A stretch of DNA of 64,000 nt. It comes from Curtobacterium herbarum. GTDB lineage: Bacteria > Actinomycetota > Actinomycetes > Actinomycetales > Microbacteriaceae. Below are positions 17,288 to 27,095 of this stretch, piece by piece. The stretch's first letter is position 1; the number at the start of each line of letters is the position of its first letter. The notes below the pieces were generated by a model. It did no database searches. It saw nothing but the letters and a program-made list of their open reading frames with translations, and was not told the origin of the DNA. The position numbers were made by a program, and so were the translations under genes. The stretch lies in the NCBI RefSeq assembly GCF_016907335.1, contig NZ_JAFBBT010000001.1:806001-870000 (forward strand), written 5' to 3'.

Positions 17288-18889
17288 ATGCTCGCCACAC
17301 TCGTCATCGGTCTCCGCGAAGGCCTCGAAGCCACCCTGATCGTCGGGATCATCGCCGCGTTCCTCCGACGGAACCGCGTTCCCCTCGCCCCGATGTGGAC
17401 CGGGGTCGGCGTCGCCGTGCTCCTCAGCATCGCCGTCGGGCTCGGGCTGCAGGTCGTCGAGCAGGCGCTCCCGCAGGCGCAGCAGGAGGCGATGGAGGCC
17501 GTCATGGGCATCGTCGCCGTGGTCTTCGTCACCGGGATGATCGTCTGGATGCGGACCCACGCCCGCCACCTCAGCCGCGAGCTCGAGGCCAGCGCGTCCG
17601 CCGCCCTCGGCCGCGGCACCGCTTGGGCACTGGCCGGCATGGCCTTCCTCGCCGTCCTCAAGGAGGGCTTCGAGACCTCGGTCTTCCTCCTCGCCACCTT
17701 CCAGGCGTCGACCGACACCGGCCTCGCCGCCCTCGGCGCGGTGATCGGCATCGCCGGCGCGGTCGTCGTCGGGTACGGCATATACACCGGCGGTGTCCGG
17801 CTCGACCTGGCGAAGTTCTTCACCGGCACCGGCGTCTTCCTGGTCTTCGTCGCCGGCGGCCTGGTCCTGACCGTGCTCCGCCGGGCGCACGAGGCCGGCT
17901 GGGTCGTGATCGGTCAGCAGCGGACCGTCGACCTCAGCTGGCTCGCCCCGAACGGTTCGGTGCAGGGCGCCCTGGTCACCGGTGTGCTCGGCATCCCGCC
18001 GGACCCGCGGGTCGTCGAGGTGCTCGGCTGGGTCCTCTACGTCGTCCCCGTCCTGGCCCTGTCGCTCTGGCCGCGCCGGTGGAAGCCGTCGGCCGTCCGC
18101 GTCCCCGCCGTCCGCATCGCGGTCGCGTCCGGACTCGCGGTCGCCGCCCTCGCGCTCGCCGTCGCCGTCCCGGCCGGACACACCGACGTCCCCGCGACGA
18201 CCCGCGTCACCGGCGACGCCCGCTCCGTCACCGCACGGGTCTCCGGGGCCACGGCGACCCTGCGCGTCGTCGGCAGCAGCACCGGCAGCGCCGGCCGGGA
18301 GGCGCGCATCACCCTCCCCGCGGCGGCCCACCGCCGCGTCACGCGCGCCGGCACCACGACCGACCGCTGGCGGGTCACCTCCGACGGAGGGGCCGCCGAC
18401 CAGCCCGCCACCCTGACGCTCGACGACCTCGTGCAGCTGTTCGGCCGGATCCCGGTCGGCATCTCCCCGAGCAGCGCGCCCGGGCCGTACCGGGCCTCCT
18501 GGGTGACCCGCGACACCGTGACGCTGTGGAGTGTCGGCGGCGGCGTCGTGGACGCGAGCCGTGCGGAACGCTCGGTGCTCACGCTGACCGGTGGGGGCCT
18601 CCCGACCGCCCGGACTAGCACGCTCGACCGCACCGTCTGGGCCGTGCCGCGCGCCACCGTCGACCGGACGACCGCCGCCCTGGCGGCGGACCGGACCCAC
18701 ACCGCGGAGCTCGCCCTCTGGACCCGCTGGCTGCCCCTCGCGCTCGGCATCGCCGCCGCCGCGCAGGTGCTGCTCGCCCTCCGGGACCGCCGTCGCCTCG
18801 GCCTGCCCGACACGACCGTCCCCTCGACCACCCCCACCCGTGGCCCTCCCGTCACGGCGACCGCAAGGAGCACCGATGCCGTTCGGTAG
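17288..18889 (+). CDS. efeU: FTR1-family iron permease EfeU
   Basis: A 533-residue permease. The N-terminal 290 residues contain seven hydrophobic helices with two iron-binding REXXE-type motifs: R10EGLE14 and K125EGFE129, where Lys replaces Arg as in many actinobacterial members. The remaining C-terminal part is a long extracytoplasmic region closed by another membrane helix (about 480-500). It makes the protein nearly twice the length of E. coli EfeU. The protein moves iron across the membrane with EfeO and EfeB. The start lies four bases from the iron box, so translation is probably leaderless. Confidence 0.93.
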   Translation: MLATLVIGLREGLEATLIVGIIAAFLRRNRVPLAPMWTGVGVAVLLSIAVGLGLQVVEQALPQAQQEAMEAVMGIVAVVFVTGMIVWMRTHARHLSRELEASASAALGRGTAWALAGMAFLAVLKEGFETSVFLLATFQASTDTGLAALGAVIGIAGAVVVGYGIYTGGVRLDLAKFFTGTGVFLVFVAGGLVLTVLRRAHEAGWVVIGQQRTVDLSWLAPNGSVQGALVTGVLGIPPDPRVVEVLGWVLYVVPVLALSLWPRRWKPSAVRVPAVRIAVASGLAVAALALAVAVPAGHTDVPATTRVTGDARSVTARVSGATATLRVVGSSTGSAGREARITLPAAAHRRVTRAGTTTDRWRVTSDGGAADQPATLTLDDLVQLFGRIPVGISPSSAPGPYRASWVTRDTVTLWSVGGGVVDASRAERSVLTLTGGGLPTARTSTLDRTVWAVPRATVDRTTAALAADRTHTAELALWTRWLPLALGIAAAAQVLLALRDRRRLGLPDTTVPSTTPTRGPPVTATARSTDAVR

Positions 18890-20123
18890 AGCGACCACCG
18901 TCCGACCCCTGACCACGCGGGGGCGCCTCGTCACCCTCGGCGCGCTGGGCGCCGTCGCGGCACTGGCCCTCACCGGCTGCGCGAGCAACGGGACCGCCTC
19001 GGGTGACGCCACCGAGACCTCCGGCAAGGTGGCCCGGGTCACCGTCACCCTGACGAACGACGGTTCCGACCGCTGCGCCGTGAGCAGCAGCAAGGTCGGC
19101 GCCGGACCCGTGACCTTCACCGTGAAGAACGAGTCGTCGACCGCGATCACCGAGGTCGAGCTGCTGCAGGACCAGCGCATCCTCGGCGAGAAGGAGAACC
19201 TGGCGCCGGGACTCGACCCGGTCTCGTTCACCGCGACGCTCACCGGCGGGAAGTACCAGGTGTACTGCCCGGGTGCGGAGCACGAGCTCACCGGCCTGAC
19301 CGTGACCGGCTCGGTGAAGTCGACCGCGAACAGCAGCGCCGCGAGCCTGCTGCAGGACGGCACGAAGGGGTACGCCGAGTACGTCGACGGCCAGGTCACC
19401 GACATGGTGACCGCGGTCGACAAGCTCGAGAAGGACGTCGACGCCGGTCACCTGATGGCCGCGAAGACCGACTACGCGAACGCCCGACCGTACTACGAGC
19501 ACGTCGAGAGCGACGTCGACGGCTTCGTGAAGAAGGGCCACAAGGCGACGGACAACGCCGGCAACCTCGACTACCTCATCGACATGCGCGCCTCGAACGC
19601 CGACCCGGCCGTCGGCTGGAGCGGGTTCCACGCCGTCGAGCGCGACCTGTTCGCGACGGGTGCGATCACCGCCGACACCAAGCGGTACGCCGACGACCTC
19701 GCCACGAACGTGCACCTGCTCGCGAAGCTCGTGCCGACGCTGGAGTACAAGCCCGAGGACCTGGCCAACGGTGCCGCGGGCCTGCTCGAGGAGGTCCAGT
19801 CGAACAAGATCACCGGCGAGGAAGAGGCGTACAGCCACATCGACCTCGTCGACCTCGCCGCCAACGTCGAGGGTTCCCGCCAGGCCTTCGCGTACCTCAA
19901 GCCCGGACTGACGAAGGTCGACCCGGCGCTGACGAAGCAGATCGCCCAGCAGTTCGACGCCACGAACACGCTCATGGACAGCTTCCGGAACGCCGACGAC
20001 CTCGGCGGCTTCGACAGCTGGGACGCCTCCACCCGGGCCGCGCACGCGAACGCGATCTCGCAGCAGGTCCAGGCACTGCAGGACCCGCTGTCCCGCCTGG
20101 CCGAGAAGGTCGCCACCGCGTGA
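18876..20123 (+). CDS. efeO: Iron uptake lipoprotein EfeO
   Basis: A 415-residue lipoprotein whose ATG lies inside the end of efeU (14-base overlap), after AAGGAG. A signal peptide with lipobox LALTGC is followed by a cupredoxin-like domain (about 45-150; the VYCPGAEHEL segment carries the Cys-His copper-type ligands). An M75 peptidase-like helical domain comes next, with the HxxE motif HAVE in GFHAVERDLF. EfeO binds iron outside the membrane and hands it to EfeU. Confidence 0.95.
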   Translation: MPFGRATTVRPLTTRGRLVTLGALGAVAALALTGCASNGTASGDATETSGKVARVTVTLTNDGSDRCAVSSSKVGAGPVTFTVKNESSTAITEVELLQDQRILGEKENLAPGLDPVSFTATLTGGKYQVYCPGAEHELTGLTVTGSVKSTANSSAASLLQDGTKGYAEYVDGQVTDMVTAVDKLEKDVDAGHLMAAKTDYANARPYYEHVESDVDGFVKKGHKATDNAGNLDYLIDMRASNADPAVGWSGFHAVERDLFATGAITADTKRYADDLATNVHLLAKLVPTLEYKPEDLANGAAGLLEEVQSNKITGEEEAYSHIDLVDLAANVEGSRQAFAYLKPGLTKVDPALTKQIAQQFDATNTLMDSFRNADDLGGFDSWDASTRAAHANAISQQVQALQDPLSRLAEKVATA

Positions 20124-21427
20124 ACGACCGCGACGACCGCGACGACCGGAACCCCGGAGAGGACCAGGCCCGGGGAGTCTCCCGCCGGGGCCTGCTCGGC
20201 GCCGGCCTTGCGGTCGCCGGAGCCGGTGTCGGCGCGGCCGCAGGGATCGCCGGGTCCGCGGTGGCGAGCGGGGTCGACCCGTTCACCGCGGCGGCGAACG
20301 GCGACGAGTCCGTCGACACGTCCCGCAGCCACCCGTTCTACGCGACGACGGCCGGTGCACCGCAGGGCGGGATCCGGACCGACCCGCAGCGGCACTGCGT
20401 GTTCATGACCTTCGACCTGACCCTCGGAACCGCGACCGAGCTGCAGGTGCTGCTCGCCCGCTGGTCGGCCGCGATCGCGCAGCTGCAGGCCGGGGAGACC
20501 ATCGGCAGCGTCGAACCCGCGCACGGGGACGGCGTCGGCGCGGACACCGGCGAGGCGCTCGACCTCGGGCCCGCGTCCCTCACCGTCACGGTCGGCCTCG
20601 GCCCCGGGGTCTTCGACGAGCGCTTCGGCCTGGCCGGCAAGCGTCCGGCGGACCTGGCCGAACTGCCGTCGCTGCCGAGCGACCGGTTCGAGTCCGGGCT
20701 GACCGGTGGCGACCTGTCCCTGCAGGCCTGCGCCGACGACCCGCAGGTGGCGTACCACGCGGTCCGTGACCTGGCCCGGATGGCCCGGGGGAGCGCGACC
20801 GTGAAGTGGACCGTCCTGGGCTTCGGTCGGGCCTCGGCCGGGCCGACCCAGGCGACCCCGCGGAACCTCATGGGCTTCAAGGACGGCACCCGCAACATCA
20901 CCACCGACGCCGACCACGACCGCTTCGTGTGGCTCGACGAGGACGCCGACTGGATGGCCGGCGGCACCTACCAGGTGGTCCGGAAGATCCGGATGAACCT
21001 GGAGATCTGGGACGCCGACGTCGTCAGCGACCAGCAGCGGGTGTTCGGGCGGACGAAGGTCAGCGGCGCGCCGCTCTCCGGCGGCCAGGAGCACACCACT
21101 CCGGACTTCCACGCAACCGCGCACGGAGCGCCCGCGATCGACCCCCGCTCGCACGTCGCCCTCGCCGCACACGAGGCGAACGGTGGCGTGAAGATCCTGC
21201 GCCGCGGCTACAACTACACGGACGGGCTCAACCAGTACGGGCAGCTCGACGCCGGACTGCTGTTCGTGGCGTACATGAACGACCCGGACCACTTCACGCG
21301 GCTGCAGCGGAAGCTCGGCGCGTCGGACCGGCTCAACGAGTACATCGCGCACATCGGGTCGGCGGTCTTCGCGGTCCCGCCGGCACCCCGCAAGGGTTCG
21401 TACATCGGCGAGCAGCTCTTCCGCTGA
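20120..21427 (+). CDS. efeB: Deferrochelatase/DyP-type peroxidase EfeB
   Basis: A 435-residue, Tat-exported haem peroxidase. It starts at a GTG forming GTGA with the efeO stop. A twin-arginine signal (SRRGLLGAGLAVAGAG) is preceded by a charged Asp/Arg N-terminus. The DyP signature GFKDGTRN and the distal Asp/Arg region are present; the later segment AAHEANGGVKILRRGYNYTD carries the likely proximal haem His. EfeB oxidises ferrous iron or haem for EfeUO uptake. A perfect hairpin follows. Confidence 0.95.
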   Translation: MNDRDDRDDRNPGEDQARGVSRRGLLGAGLAVAGAGVGAAAGIAGSAVASGVDPFTAAANGDESVDTSRSHPFYATTAGAPQGGIRTDPQRHCVFMTFDLTLGTATELQVLLARWSAAIAQLQAGETIGSVEPAHGDGVGADTGEALDLGPASLTVTVGLGPGVFDERFGLAGKRPADLAELPSLPSDRFESGLTGGDLSLQACADDPQVAYHAVRDLARMARGSATVKWTVLGFGRASAGPTQATPRNLMGFKDGTRNITTDADHDRFVWLDEDADWMAGGTYQVVRKIRMNLEIWDADVVSDQQRVFGRTKVSGAPLSGGQEHTTPDFHATAHGAPAIDPRSHVALAAHEANGGVKILRRGYNYTDGLNQYGQLDAGLLFVAYMNDPDHFTRLQRKLGASDRLNEYIAHIGSAVFAVPPAPRKGSYIGEQLFR

Positions 21428-21461
21428 CCCCGGCCGCGCCGGGAACGCCCGGAACTGAGAG

Positions 21462-21500
21462 GGGTGTCCTCCGCCGTTTCCCTGGAGGCGGAGGACACCC
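21462..21500 (+). terminator. efeUOB terminator
   Basis: Perfect 14-bp arms, GGGTGTCCTCCGCC and GGCGGAGGACACCC, with an 11-base loop, located 35 bp after the efeB stop. Confidence 0.85.
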
Positions 21501-21667
21501 GCGCCGCGGGGTCCGATCGGGCGGAACCACCGTCCGGCGACCCGGCACGACGCATCGCGCGTGGCGACGGATGCAGCGTACCGCGGTGACGTGCGGAAAC
21601 CGACCGCGCTGACCGCGCGAGACCGACGGATCCGGGGGACGGGCCTCCCGGCCGCCGGCCCACGCGG

Positions 21668-21703
21668 GACGGGCCCGCCCACCGGTCGGTGGACGGGCCC
21701 GTC
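21668..21703 (-). terminator. Terminator of 5'-nucleotidase gene
   Basis: A GACGGGCCCGCCCACCG arm pairs with its near-complement (one mismatch), 34 bp beyond the minus-strand stop at 21738. Confidence 0.7.
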
Positions 21704-21737
21704 GACTGCGTCGTGGCCGGGAGGCGCGTCAGCCCTC

Positions 21738-24149
21738 CTAGCGCTCGCTCACGTCGTGCGCGTCACGCTTCCGGCGGACCACCAGCAGTGCGGTCAGTCC
21801 GGCCAGGAGCAGCAGCCCGGCCGCGACGGCCGGAGCGGCGAGCTCGGCACCCGTGTAGGCGAGGGCACCGCCGTCGGTGGCGTCGATCCCGCCGCCGGCG
21901 ATCGGCACGACACCGGTGCCGGTGCCGCCGAGTCCGGCATCACCGGGGGTCCCGCCGGGGACGGGGGTCGGCGTCGGGTCGGAGCCGTCGGTGGGGGCGC
22001 CCGGATCGGTTCCGGGGTCCGTACCGGGGTCGGCGGCGACCGCGAGCGGGATGGTCACGGCGAGGGTGATCCGCTGCCCGTTCGGCAGCGTGACGACGAG
22101 CGGCTCGTCCGAGGTCTCGACGGCCGTCGCGGCCAGGCGCGAGGTGGCCGGCGTCGGGTCCGCGGGCTGGGCGACGCCCGGCTCGGGGACCGTGAACGTC
22201 AACGACGCACGACCCTGCTCGTCGGTCTTGTCGACCACGGTGGTGTCGACCGGGCTGGTGGCGAGCACCTGGTCGCCGGCGGAGACCGAGACGTCGCCGC
22301 TCTGGTCGCCGGCGTTGCTGAACACCAGTGAGGACAGGTCGACCGTCACGTCGTCACCCGGCTGGAAGCCGCCCTCGGGGACCGGCGTCGTGCGGACACC
22401 GATCGAGCGCTGGTCGATCGGCACCGTCACCTCGGGGTGGGCACGGAAGTACTCGACCTGTGCCTCGAGGTCGACCTTGCCGCTGTCCTGCTTGACGGTG
22501 GCCTGCTTGAACGCGGCGAAGTTGTCGCCGCCGCCCGCGAGGAACGAGTTGACGGTCACCTTGTAGGTGGTCGTCGCGCCGACAGCCTCACCGTCCAGCG
22601 TCATCGACGTGATGCGGGAGCCGGCGGCGGCCTGGGGGTCGTACGTGGAGGCGAAGCCGTCCGAGGCGCCGAGCTTGAGGAACGGACGGGACGCGGTCGA
22701 CGGCTGCCACTGCTGTTCGAGTGCCTGGCGGATCTGGTCACCCGTGAGGTCGAGGACGACCAGGGTGTTCGCGAACGACTGGACCACCGCCGCCTCCTTG
22801 TACGTCACCGGGCCGGCTGCCATGTCCGCGCGGAGTCCGCCCGAGTTCATGAACGCGATCTGCGAACCCTGTCGATCGGTCGCTTCCCGCTGGACCTCGG
22901 CGACGAAGTTGCCGAGCGTGGACTCGCCACCCCGGTTCTCCGAGCCGTCGGTCTGGACGGCGCGCCGCATGTCGCGGTCGATGGTGCCGAGTTCGACCGC
23001 CCCCTGCACGTCCGCTTCGGCGACCGCTGCGTCGACGGTCTGCTGGACGCCGGCGTCCGGCGTGAAGGTGCCGTCGACGAGGCGGACGTTCTCGGCGAGG
23101 CTCGGGGTGACCGTGCCGTCCGCGGCGACCGTGAGCTGCACGTGTCCGAGGTTGAACCCGTAGGAGCCGGTCTGGATCACCGGACGCGGGGTCGTGCCGC
23201 CGTCGGGGACGACCGAGTGCACGTAGGTCTGGTGGGTGTGCGCGGACAGGATCGCCGAGACCTTCGGCGTGACACCGTGCACGGCTCGAGCGAAGTCGGA
23301 GCCGTTGTCCAGGTCGCCGGCAGCCGCGGACTCCGCTCCGTCGTGGACGAGGAGCACGAGCACGTCTGCTTCGCCGTTGGTGTCGTCTCCGTCGGTCAGG
23401 TCGTCGGCGACGCTGTTGACCTCGGTGGTGATGTCGCCCATCTCGAGTCCGGCGATGCCGTCCGGGCTGACGAGCCCCTGCTTGACGAGGTCGACCGTGG
23501 CACCGATGAACCCGACGCGCTTCCCGCTGATCTCCTGGATCGAGTACGGGTCGAAGGCAGGCTCGCCGGTGGCGCTGTCCAGGATGTTGGCCGAGATGTA
23601 GTCCCACTTGGCGTTGCGGGCGCCGTCCGGCCCGATCACGCGGTCTCGGAGGTCGTCCTGGCCCTTGTCGAGCTCGTGGTTGCCGATCGCGCTGACGCTG
23701 AGGTCCATCTGGTTGAGGACGTCGATGGTCGGCTGGTCCTGCTGGATGAAGGACTCGAACGTCGACCCGCCGATGTTGTCACCCGAGCTGACGAAGGCGG
23801 ACGTCGAGGGGTCCGGCCCGCGGAGCTGGTCGAGTGCGCCGGCGAGGGTGGCCGCACCGGCGGCGTCCCCGTCGCGAGGGGTCGGCTTGCCCGCGGTCTG
23901 CGAGATCGACCGCGTGATCCGGCCGTGGAAGTCGTTGACGTCGTACAGGTCGATCGTCGTGTCACCGGCTGCCGCTGCCGCTGCCGCTGCCGCTGCGGTG
24001 GCGGCCGGCGTGGTGGTGGCCGGCGTCTCGGCGGCAGAGGCGGTGGTCGGTGCGCCGAGGGCGACGAGGACCCCGGCGGTGGCGAGGGCGGTGCCGGCGA
24101 CGATGCCGCGCCTCCGCCTGGTGGTCTCGGGGGTGTGGGACGGGCTCAT
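21738..24149 (-). CDS. Sortase-anchored bifunctional 5'-nucleotidase/metallophosphoesterase
   Basis: An 803-residue exported protein. The signal peptide is followed by a run of Ala encoded by GCCGCT repeats near 23968-24000. The calcineurin-like domain (about 60-370) has DVNDFHGR, GNHELDKG and SAHTHQ metal motifs. The 5'-nucleotidase C-terminal substrate domain follows, with FMNSGGLRADM. A Pro/Thr-rich spacer leads to LAYTG (codons at 21849-21863), a hydrophobic helix and an RRKRD tail: an LAxTG signal for class E sortase. It probably releases phosphate from extracellular nucleotides at the cell wall. I start at ATG 24149, just before the signal peptide; an ATG at 24233 is less likely. Confidence 0.93.
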   Translation of the reverse strand: MSPSHTPETTRRRRGIVAGTALATAGVLVALGAPTTASAAETPATTTPAATAAAAAAAAAAGDTTIDLYDVNDFHGRITRSISQTAGKPTPRDGDAAGAATLAGALDQLRGPDPSTSAFVSSGDNIGGSTFESFIQQDQPTIDVLNQMDLSVSAIGNHELDKGQDDLRDRVIGPDGARNAKWDYISANILDSATGEPAFDPYSIQEISGKRVGFIGATVDLVKQGLVSPDGIAGLEMGDITTEVNSVADDLTDGDDTNGEADVLVLLVHDGAESAAAGDLDNGSDFARAVHGVTPKVSAILSAHTHQTYVHSVVPDGGTTPRPVIQTGSYGFNLGHVQLTVAADGTVTPSLAENVRLVDGTFTPDAGVQQTVDAAVAEADVQGAVELGTIDRDMRRAVQTDGSENRGGESTLGNFVAEVQREATDRQGSQIAFMNSGGLRADMAAGPVTYKEAAVVQSFANTLVVLDLTGDQIRQALEQQWQPSTASRPFLKLGASDGFASTYDPQAAAGSRITSMTLDGEAVGATTTYKVTVNSFLAGGGDNFAAFKQATVKQDSGKVDLEAQVEYFRAHPEVTVPIDQRSIGVRTTPVPEGGFQPGDDVTVDLSSLVFSNAGDQSGDVSVSAGDQVLATSPVDTTVVDKTDEQGRASLTFTVPEPGVAQPADPTPATSRLAATAVETSDEPLVVTLPNGQRITLAVTIPLAVAADPGTDPGTDPGAPTDGSDPTPTPVPGGTPGDAGLGGTGTGVVPIAGGGIDATDGGALAYTGAELAAPAVAAGLLLLAGLTALLVVRRKRDAHDVSER

Positions 24150-24301
24150 CGGTGTGAGGACTCCTGGTGTGGTGGTTCCGCCCCCGGACGGGGGACGCGA
24201 CCTGCCGAACCTACGAGGATCCACAGGCGACACGCCAGACCAGGGTCGGCGGCGTCACATGATGTTCAACTGGCCGTGACGCCACCGTCCCACGAACCCG
24301 G

Positions 24302-26116
24302 TCAGTCGCGGCCGAACGCACCCTTCGCCCGCTCGACGACCTCGGCGGCCATCGCCTTCGCGGAGTCCTTCACGACGTCGAACTCCACCGGGTCGCCCTT
24401 CAGCAGGCTCTTCGCGGTGTTCATCGCGTACTCGGCGGTGATGTGCGGCGGCAGCGGCGGCACGCTCCGGCTGACGTACGCGTCGATGAGCGTGACGCCC
24501 TGGTGCGCGAAGGCCCGCTCGACGGCGGCGTCCACCTCGTCGTCGCTGTGCACCGCGATGCCCTGGAACCCGAGCAGTTCGGCGTACCCGGCGTAGTCCA
24601 TCGTCTCGACGTCCTGCGAGCCGCGCCACATCGGGTTGCCGTCCTCGGTGCGCATCTCCCACGAGACCTGGCCCAGGTCGTCGTTGTGCATCACCACGAT
24701 GACGAGCTGCTTGTCCTGCCAGCGGTCCATGTACTTCTTCACCGTGATGAGCTCGTTCATGCCGAGCATCTGGAAGGCACCGTCACCGATCGTGCACACC
24801 GCCGGCCGGTCCGGGAACGCGAACTTCGCGGTGACGGCGTACGGCATCGCCGCGAGCATCGTCGCCAGTCGGCCGGACATGTCGCCGTGCATGCCGCGAC
24901 GCAGTCGGATGTGGTGGCCGTACCAGTCCGCCGTGGTGCCGGCGTCGCAGGTGACCGTGACGCCCTCGGGCAGCCGCTCGTTGACGGCGCGGACGACCCG
25001 GCGCGGGTTGACCCCGTCGCTGTACGCGACCTCGGCCTGGCGGCCCATCTCGGCCTCCCACTCACGCATCTCCTCGGCCAGCTGCTCCTGCCAGCCCAGG
25101 TCGTCCTTCTGCTCGAGCAGCGGCAGAAGGGCGTCGAGCGTCGCACCGACGTCGCCCCACATGTTGAGCTCGTTCGGGTACCGCAGGCCCAGCTGCTCGG
25201 GCTTGATGTCGACCTGGATGCCGCGGGCCTGCCCGACCTTCGGCAGGTACTCGCCGTAGGGGTAGTTCGTGCCGAGGAGCACGATCGTGTCGCACTCCTT
25301 GATCTGGGTCAGGCTCGGGCGCGACCCGAGCAGACCGACCTGCTGCGTGTGGAACGGCACGTCCGAGGGCACGACGTCCTTGCCGCGCAGCGCGGTGATG
25401 ATCCCGGCGCCGGCCTTCCCGGCGGCGGCGAGCACCTGGTCCGTGGCACCGCGTGCTCCCGCGCCGACCAGGAACGTGACCTTCTCGCCGGCGTTGATGA
25501 TGTCCGCCATCTTCCGGATGTCCTCAGCCGGCGGCGTGATCCGGGTCGAGGCCGGGACGTCGCTCGACCGCGAGACCCAGTGCTCGGCGCCGGGCTCCGA
25601 CCAGGGCATCGCCTGCACGTCGTGGGGGAGCACGACCACGGCCGGCTGCTTCCGGAGCATCGCGGTGCGGAAGGCGGTGTCGATGACGACCCCGGCGGCG
25701 TCCGGCGTCGTGATGGTCTGCACGTAGCAGGCGACGTCGGCGAAGACCCGCTCCAGGTTCGACTCCTGCTGCGTGAACGTCCCGACGGCGGCCAGGCCCT
25801 GCTGCCCGACGATCGCAACGACGGGCTGGTTGTCCATCTGCGCGTCGTACAGGCCGTTGAGCATGTGGAAGGCGCCGGGGCTCGACGTGGCGATGCAGAC
25901 GCCGACCTCGCCGGTGAACTTCGCGTGCGCGGTCGCCATCAGCGCCGCGATCTCCTCGTGCGTCGGCCGGATGTACTCGACACCCTCGCCCGCACGGTCG
26001 GCCTTGCCGAGGGCGCCGTCGAACTCGCCGATGCCGTCACCCGGGTAGCCGTAGACGCGCGTGACGCCCCATGCCTTGATGCGGTCGAGGACGAATTCGC
26101 TGACGTTCTGGCTCAT
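24302..26116 (-). CDS. Thiamine-diphosphate enzyme, pyruvate oxidase/dehydrogenase (PoxB-like)
   Basis: A 604-residue member of the acetohydroxyacid synthase/pyruvate oxidase superfamily. The N-terminal pyrimidine-binding domain has the catalytic Glu in RPTHEEIAAL. The central domain resembles the FAD/Rossmann domain. The C-terminal PP domain has GDGAFQMLGMNEL followed by HNDDLG, the ThDP-Mg motif. It most resembles cytochrome-linked or oxygen-dependent pyruvate oxidases that make acetate (or acetyl-phosphate) and CO2. No E. coli PoxB-type C-terminal membrane-binding helix is evident, so the electron acceptor is unclear. Confidence 0.87.
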   Translation of the reverse strand: MSQNVSEFVLDRIKAWGVTRVYGYPGDGIGEFDGALGKADRAGEGVEYIRPTHEEIAALMATAHAKFTGEVGVCIATSSPGAFHMLNGLYDAQMDNQPVVAIVGQQGLAAVGTFTQQESNLERVFADVACYVQTITTPDAAGVVIDTAFRTAMLRKQPAVVVLPHDVQAMPWSEPGAEHWVSRSSDVPASTRITPPAEDIRKMADIINAGEKVTFLVGAGARGATDQVLAAAGKAGAGIITALRGKDVVPSDVPFHTQQVGLLGSRPSLTQIKECDTIVLLGTNYPYGEYLPKVGQARGIQVDIKPEQLGLRYPNELNMWGDVGATLDALLPLLEQKDDLGWQEQLAEEMREWEAEMGRQAEVAYSDGVNPRRVVRAVNERLPEGVTVTCDAGTTADWYGHHIRLRRGMHGDMSGRLATMLAAMPYAVTAKFAFPDRPAVCTIGDGAFQMLGMNELITVKKYMDRWQDKQLVIVVMHNDDLGQVSWEMRTEDGNPMWRGSQDVETMDYAGYAELLGFQGIAVHSDDEVDAAVERAFAHQGVTLIDAYVSRSVPPLPPHITAEYAMNTAKSLLKGDPVEFDVVKDSAKAMAAEVVERAKGAFGRD

Positions 26117-26171
26117 GCGTCCAGGGTGCTCCGGAGCGCCCTCAGGATTCCCAGCACCGCGGCGTCTGCAC

Positions 26172-27095
26172 CTACTCGACCGCGATGAGCGGCCGGAGCG
26201 TCCGGTGTGCGATCCGGAGGCCCTCCAACACCTTCTCGTCCTCCCCGCCCCAGAGCGGGTCCTCGTGCTCGACGCTCAGCGTGCCGTCGAAGCCCGCCTC
26301 GTACAGCCGGTCGACCACGTGCGGCCAGTCCACGACCCCGCGACCCGGTACGCGGAACCGCCACCAGCCCATGTCCCACGGGTCGTCGCCCTTGTCGACC
26401 TTGCCGAAGAAGCCGTACCGGTTGCGGTGCTCCGGGAACAGCTCGAGGTCCTTCGCCTGCGCGTGCACGATGTGCTCGGCGAACGGCAGGATCGTCTCGA
26501 CCGGGTCGATGCCGATCCACGTCAGGTGCGACGGGTCCCAGTTCAGGCCGAAGCCGAGCCCGGTCACCCACTCCCAGAGCTCCGGCGAGTACGCGATGTT
26601 GCCCGGGTAGCCGTCCGGGTGCCAGCCCTCCATGACGCAGTTCTCGATGATCAGGCGGACCCCGCGCTCCCCGGCGTAGTCGAGCAGCTCGGGCAGGACC
26701 CGGTCGCCCTCGGCCATGTTCTCGCGGACGCTCTTGGTGTTGTCGCGGCCGATGAACGTGCCGACGTAGGGGATCCCGAGGCGCTGTGCGGCGTCGACCG
26801 CGTGCTTGAGGTGCGTGCGGACCTCGTCGCGCCGGGCCGGGTCCTGGTGCAGGTTGTTCTCGTAGTACGCCAGCGCGGAGATCTCGAGCCCGGTGCGGTC
26901 GAGCAGCTCCCGCGTCGCCTGGACGTCCTCGTCGGTGAGGGTCGACACGGGCAGGTGCGCCGCCTCGAAGTCGCGGCCGCCGGTGTCGGGCCAGACGGCG
27001 ACCTCGAGCCGTTCGTAGCCCTGCCCGCTCGCGAAGTCCGCGATGCGGCCGAGGTCCCACCCGGGGAGACAGGCGGTCAGCATGCCGAGCTTCAT
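26172..27095 (-). CDS. Sugar phosphate isomerase/epimerase (xylose-isomerase-like TIM barrel)
   Basis: A 307-residue AP-endonuclease-2-type TIM barrel. Metal and catalytic residues fit the family: E in IENCVMEGW, D/H in GLNWDPSHL, H in HAQAKDLE, and a terminal E in LSVEHEDP. Its ATG forms ATGA with the stop of the preceding Gfo/Idh/MocA gene. Such pairs usually act together in inositol or rare-sugar catabolism. The specific sugar is not evident, and no transporter is adjacent. Confidence 0.9.
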   Translation of the reverse strand: MKLGMLTACLPGWDLGRIADFASGQGYERLEVAVWPDTGGRDFEAAHLPVSTLTDEDVQATRELLDRTGLEISALAYYENNLHQDPARRDEVRTHLKHAVDAAQRLGIPYVGTFIGRDNTKSVRENMAEGDRVLPELLDYAGERGVRLIIENCVMEGWHPDGYPGNIAYSPELWEWVTGLGFGLNWDPSHLTWIGIDPVETILPFAEHIVHAQAKDLELFPEHRNRYGFFGKVDKGDDPWDMGWWRFRVPGRGVVDWPHVVDRLYEAGFDGTLSVEHEDPLWGGEDEKVLEGLRIAHRTLRPLIAVE

